From contig JAMXBD010000961.1 in the NCBI GenBank assembly GCA_024138025.1, positions 310,001 to 374,000 of the forward strand: DNA of 64,000 nt. Reading direction: 5' to 3'. Shown in pieces: positions 59,561-64,000 of the stretch. This DNA comes from Combretum micranthum. Taxonomy: Eukaryota > Streptophyta > Magnoliopsida > Myrtales > Combretaceae. A program made the translations under genes and the position numbers. How positions within the stretch are numbered: position 1 is the stretch's first letter; each line of letters begins with the position of its first letter. Below the pieces are notes generated by a model. It was not told the DNA's origin and did not search any database. It saw only the letters and a program-made list of their open reading frames with translations.

Positions 59561-60956
59561 TCTTGCTTGTAGTGAATGACAAATGGAAAGGTCGCTATAA
59601 AATTCCATCTAGTGAGCATGTCTCTTTTTCAGCTTGTGTTGGCCCTTTAAGTACTTCAATGATTCATGATCCGTGTGAATCATGAACTGCTTTGGCCAAA
59701 GATAATGTTGCCATGTCTCCAGCGCTCGAACCAATGCATATAACTCCTTATCATAAGTAGGGTAATTTAAAGTTGCCCCAGTTAGCTTCTCGCTAAAGTA
59801 TGCAATGGGTCTTCCTTCCTACATAAGAATTGCTCCAATACCTAACCCTGAAGCATCACACTTAATCTCAAAAGTTTTAGTAAAGTTAGGTAATGTAAGT
59901 AATGGAGCATAGGTTGGTTTTTCCTTAAGCAATTGAAATGCCTTCTCTTGTTTCTCTCTCTAACTAAACCTAACGCTCTTCTTGATGACTTCAATGAGTG
60001 GTGCAGCGATGCTCCTGAAGTCCTTCACAAACCTATGATAAAAACTAGCCAATCCATGGAAACTGCGAACACTGCTCACATTTGTTGGACTTGGCCATTC
60101 CTGAATCGCACGAATATTCTCTTCATCTACCTGTATTCTGTATGCACTGACAACAAAACCAAGAAACACAAGTTTTTCTGTGCAAAAAGTGCACTTTTTA
60201 AGGTTAGCATATAATTGCTCCTTTCGAAGCACATCAAAAACAGCCCTTAAATGAATTATATGGTCATCTAAATTTTTGCTGTAAATAAGGGATCATCAAA
60301 ATAGACAACCACAAACTTTCTAATGAAGGCCCGCAAAACATGGTTCATAAGTCTCATAAAAGTGCTAGGGCATTAGTTAAACCAAACGGAATAACTAACC
60401 ATTCATATAAACTATATTTCGTTTTAAATGCAGCTTTACATTCATCACCTTCCTTTATTCTATTTTGGTGATATCCACTTTCCAAATCCATTTTAGAAAA
60501 GACACTTGACCTATATAACTCATTTAACATGTCATCTAAGCAAGGAATGGGATGTCAATACTTTACCGTGATGTTGTTAATGGCTCTGTAATCAACACAC
60601 ATTCTCCATGTCCCATCCTTCTTAGGTACCAAAATTACTGTCACAGCACACGGGCTCATACTCTCCCTCATGTACCCCTTCTCCATTAAATCGTTAACCT
60701 ACCTTTGGAGTTCCTTAGTCTCCTCTGGATTACTCCTATAAGCTAGTTTGTTTGGAATAGATGCCTCGGGTACAAAATCAATTTGGTGCTCAATACCAAG
60801 AACTAGAGGTAATCTTTTTGGGATTTCCTTAGGAAATACATCTGCAAAGTCCTGCAAAAGAAATTTAACAGTATTAGGCAAGGTGTCAGGTATCTCGTTA
60901 GTGCTCAAACAAGTTTCTTTGTAAATAATCAGTGGCATAGGCTGTTTCATTACCAT
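59560..60956 (-). pseudogene. gypsy element 2 reverse transcriptase and RNase H, broken
   Basis: Begins with the pre-RT segment (DVFPKEIPKRLPLVLGIEHQ in 60956-60699). RT motifs are visible across shifts: [10 protein letters not shown] near 60620, [12 protein letters not shown] near 60490 and YEWLV near 60400. Then comes the LKKCTFCTEKLVFLGFVV segment in 60232-59960. RNase H words ([29 protein letters not shown] codons) lie between 59900 and 59650. The YxDD box region around 60290 is out of frame. Confidence 0.75.
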
Positions 60957-60959
60957 TGC

Positions 60960-61735
60960 TCACCTTACAATATTCGCCCTCACCACATAACTCTCCTTTT
61001 GCAAGGTTGCACTCTCCTTTTCTCTCACCATCAAAGTTGAACGCCTCTTGAATTGGCCTCTCTCACTCTTTCCGGCCTTCCTCTCTTTTACAATTTCTTT
61101 TTCTTTTTCCCTCTCACTTTGTTTTTCACTCTCTTTGTGTTTCTCGAAAGTTTGTTGCAATTGCAACTGATCCTCATAAACTTCTTTAGGAGTCATCGGC
61201 CTAAGACTATAGCTCTTGCCATTGTGAACAAGTGAGTACTTGTTGGAAAAGCCATCATGCACCACCTTCCTATCAAACTGCCATGGCTTTCCTAACAATA
61301 TAAGATAAGCTTGCATCGAAACCACGTCACACAAGACTATATCCTCATACCTCTCGATGCGAAAAGCAACGTTGGCTTGCTTGTTCACCTTCGTTTCACC
61401 ACTATCATTCAGCCACTACAACTTGTATGGACTGGGGTATTTAGTGGTTTTAAGCCCTAATCTCTCCATTAGAAAGGTACTCATTACATTGGTGCAGCTA
61501 CCCCATCAACAATCAGGCTACACAACTGGTCATCAACTAGGCATCTAGTATGGAAATTATTCTCCCTTTGCGCCTTAGCCTCTTCTTTCATCTGTGCATT
61601 TAAGGCACGTTTCACAACTGCCACTAGTTTACCTGCCATAGGTTCCTCATCACTAGTGTCCTCCAATGGTAGCATATCCTCATCTCCACTATCCTCTTCA
61701 GTCTCATACTCACCATCATTGTGCAAAATCATCAT
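60960..61735 (-). pseudogene. gypsy element 2 protease region and linker
   Basis: An acidic stretch after the zinc knuckle (GEYETEEDSGDEDMLPLED) leads to the protease active-site region at about 61500. The frame reads LCSLIVDG and then shifts; with one more G the usual DGGSC-type site would follow. The next frame (61388-60960) contains the C-terminal half of the protease domain (CDVVSMQAYLILLGKPWQFD) and a Lys/Glu-rich linker towards RT. Confidence 0.7.
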
Positions 61736-61736
61736 G

Positions 61737-62730
61737 CGTCTATTTAGACATTGACTAGCAATGTGACCCCTGCCTTGGCATTTAAAGCATTTAATATCTC
61801 AATTTCTAGAATTAGAAGAATCGAATTTACCTTGATTTGTCGAGTTGGTTACTTCTTGCTTCTACTCAACATTTGACTTAGTGATTGGTTGCTTCTCTTA
61901 CTTCTTCCAGTAACTGGATTTGTAACTAGATGAACCTGCATTAGAAGAAAATTTTGTAGTACTACTACCTTCCTCTTGAGCTGGTTCTCAATTTTAATGG
62001 CCATGTGCTGCAGTTCTACTACATTCCGAATGTGTTTATTCAACCCAGCTAAAAATCTTGCCATCGTGGCCTCATGATCCTCCTCCTCTACACCCTTATT
62101 AACCTGTTTAAGATTTTGGAACCTATTATACAACTCCCTATAGAAATAGGAGGGCACAAATCGTTTCCTCATCACTCTCTTCATCTCCCCCACATATCTA
62201 TTGGTGGCTCTCTATTCCTTCTTCTATTCAACAACAATTGATCCCACCAAACTATAGCATAGTATGAAAACTCAATGGTTGCCAATTTTACTTTCTTAGC
62301 TTCAGAATAATTATGACAATCGAACACCAACTACCTTCTTCTCCCACTCAAGATAGGCTTCAGGATCATTTTTTCCTTGAAAAAAAGGGATCTTCATTTT
62401 TATGTTTCCTAGGTAGTCATCATCTTGGTTCTTAGCTCTTCTATATCTACGTCCATATCGCCTATGGCTAGCCACAAAACCCCTCTCATACTCGTCGGAT
62501 CCCATACCTTCATAGTCGTCCTCCTGTAACCACATGCCTCTCCTGGGAAGTCTCTCTCTCCTTTATGCCAGTGGAGCACTCCTACACTGTTCTAAGCACT
62601 TATCTACCTTTTCATTAAGCTCCTCCATTCCTTTCCTAAACATCTTTCTCATTTCGGTTGTTAACGCCTCCAGAATCAATATGGTATCTACTTCCCCTTT
62701 CTTACCTATAGATGTATTCGGTTGAGACAT
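61737..62730 (-). pseudogene. gypsy element 2 gag, broken
   Basis: Starts with ATG at 62730 (MSQPNTSIGKKGE...), typical of plant gypsy gags. A premature stop follows about 55 codons later near 62562. The capsid part continues with KMKIPFFQGKNDPEAYLEWE (about 62400-62340) and MKRVMRKRFVPSYFYRELY and ATMARFLAGLNKHI (62193-61849). It ends in a zinc knuckle CFKCQGRGHIASQC (CX2CX4HX4C, complement at about 61750-61792). The knuckle is intact although the frame around it is not. Confidence 0.75.
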
Positions 62731-63256
62731 ATTTTCTTACCTGCAAGCAATAATGTTAGTAATAAAAGAATCCTCACAGATCTCTCCCTCGCGTGTTTTC
62801 TCTCTTCAGATGATTCACTTCCCACTCGTGTATTCTTACACTCAATATGTTGTTCCTCACTCGAATTCCTCTTTTATTTCTTTAAGAACTAATTCGAATA
62901 ATTTTAGGATCTATCCATAAAATTCAACCTAGACTTATCAAGGGATTATAAGCAGGTGAGAATTAAGTTAAACAATATTGATGGAGTTTTCTGAAATAAT
63001 TGACGAAGCAAACTTTTGTTGATCTCCTAAATCAATTGGACAACCTTGTAACAACTCTCTTAAGAACTCAAACAATTGATTTTTTTTTTGTACTGATTTT
63101 TTTTTTCACAATAATGAGCTAACAATAACGAGTCTATGAACAATCAAGATATAATATAATCTCAAAGAACAGAACTTTCAAAACCCTAAAAATTGAAACT
63201 TTAATTAAGAAATAGGATAGGCAAACCTCAAAGAAACCTAGGCTTTGATACCAAAT
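62731..63256 (-). other. 5' untranslated region and primer-binding site of gypsy element 2
   Basis: Between the 5' LTR and gag ATG there is about 525 bp without coding signal. The primer-binding site TGGTATCAAAGC (complement at 63242-63253) starts three bases inside the LTR boundary. Confidence 0.75.
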
Positions 63257-64000
63257 TGATATGTTTCCTGCCAATCAGATGACAAAACCCGATACCAATA
63301 GGTTCGATACAAATCCTAAGACCGTCTATGTTTGTATGGAAACCATAACCCATTACCTATATGGAGGCAAGAACCTTGGTATAGATGGAAGACGCCACAA
63401 TTGAATAGGGAAATTTTGATTGATAAGTCAAAGTATGAACGCCACGAACAAATCTGATAAGTTCAAAGAAGTTCTATCAAGAACTCAAGAGAAAATATCT
63501 ATTGTCCTTCAATTGTGTCCTTATATGTTCATACAACTAAAGGGTTTTATATAACAAGCAAAAGAAACCCTAAAGACTCAAAATAATAAATGATTCGTAA
63601 TAAAATATAAGTTGGCGGCCTATTTACAAAGTTGGCGGCCATTTCAATTTGGAAATAAAAATTCAAAGCAAAGCAGAATGTCTATACTGGCATTTAGGCC
63701 GACGGCTTTCCCACATATGCAGGTGGCATGCCCCTTTCGATCGGCGGCATTGAGTGCTTCCAACATAGGCCGTCCGACCACTTCGTTTTCAATGTTGGAT
63801 TCCATCACATATAGGCTGGCGGCGATCCAAGATAGGCTGGTGGCTTACTTGCCAGCTTTGGTCCATTCCGCTTGCAACTTGTCTTGATTCATTCCCAAGC
63901 TCGCCTTGATGATATTGATTAGTTTAGGCTCATCTCGGATGGTGCGAACGTGCGACTCCTTTTCCTGAACCTTCTAAGTCAACTCGTTGAGTGCTTTTTT
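63257..64000 (-). repeat. 5' LTR of gypsy element 2, cut by the window edge
   Basis: Aligns from TGATATGTTTCC at 63257 with the left LTR at 57435. It contains a short extra GGCGG-containing block (about 63613-63640) absent from the left copy. The last ~64 bp are outside the window by comparison with the 808-bp left LTR. Confidence 0.8.

Larger units (their letters stand above)
57435..64000 (-). mobile_element. Ty3/gypsy element 2, nested in element 1, running off the right edge
   Basis: Two direct repeats, 57435-58242 and 63257 to beyond 64000, enclose gag and pol on the minus strand. The 5' LTR is the right one. Directly next to it is the primer site whose complement GCTTTGATACCA occupies 63242-63253 (tRNA-iMet type, one mismatch from TGGTATCAGAGC). 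The minus-strand polypurine tract AAGAGGAAGGGAA borders the left LTR (58243-58255). If the LTRs are equal in length, the element ends about 64 bp past the window. It interrupts the gag of element 1. Stops and single-base shifts break all coding domains. Confidence 0.85.

Overview
The window looks like a piece of nuclear DNA from a eudicot plant. It is very AT-rich, has GT-AG introns, carries a chloroplast-type mTERF gene and an HVA22-family gene, and most of the rest is made of plant transposon families (Ty1/copia, Ty3/gypsy, hAT-like and Mutator-like short elements, large non-coding LTRs). The species cannot be told from the sequence. No rRNA, tRNA, CRISPR array or prokaryotic operon was seen.

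Layout. 1-12.5 kb is intergenic DNA packed with short non-autonomous DNA transposons. Several have readable 8-bp target duplications, including one hAT-like element sitting inside another (10.9-12.5 kb). 12.8-16.4 kb is a non-coding retroelement with three LTRs and two very short internal domains. 17.4-21.0 kb is a 3.6-kb solo LTR with a perfect 5-bp target duplication, followed by an older LTR-like stretch to about 24.1 kb. 24.7-33.2 kb is a tandem duplication of a ~1.4-kb unit; its second copy was split by a 5.75-kb Ty1/copia element (26485-32238), and the first copy preserves the empty site. 33.2-38.8 kb is intergenic with one more hAT-like copy.

The only convincing cellular genes form a small island at 38.8-44.7 kb. 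A six-exon HVA22-like gene lies on the plus strand (229 aa, every splice junction in phase). A single-exon mTERF-family gene lies on the minus strand; its reading frame is interrupted by several apparent single-base losses. The two genes converge, their 3' ends about 2.1 kb apart.

44.7-49.0 kb is intergenic with Mutator-like short elements. 49.0 kb to the right edge is a nest on the minus strand: gypsy element 1 (3' LTR at 49042-49846) contains a 4.06-kb LTR-like insertion (50944-54999), and its gag is interrupted by gypsy element 2 (57435 to just past 64000). Both gypsy elements are broken copies of one lineage in which pol appears to end inside the 3' LTR.

There is no obvious new multi-gene system. 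The most unusual signal is in the copia element: the primer-binding position just after the 5' LTR does not match a tRNA 3' end, but is perfectly complementary over 14 nt to a segment of the same LTR, which suggests self-priming.
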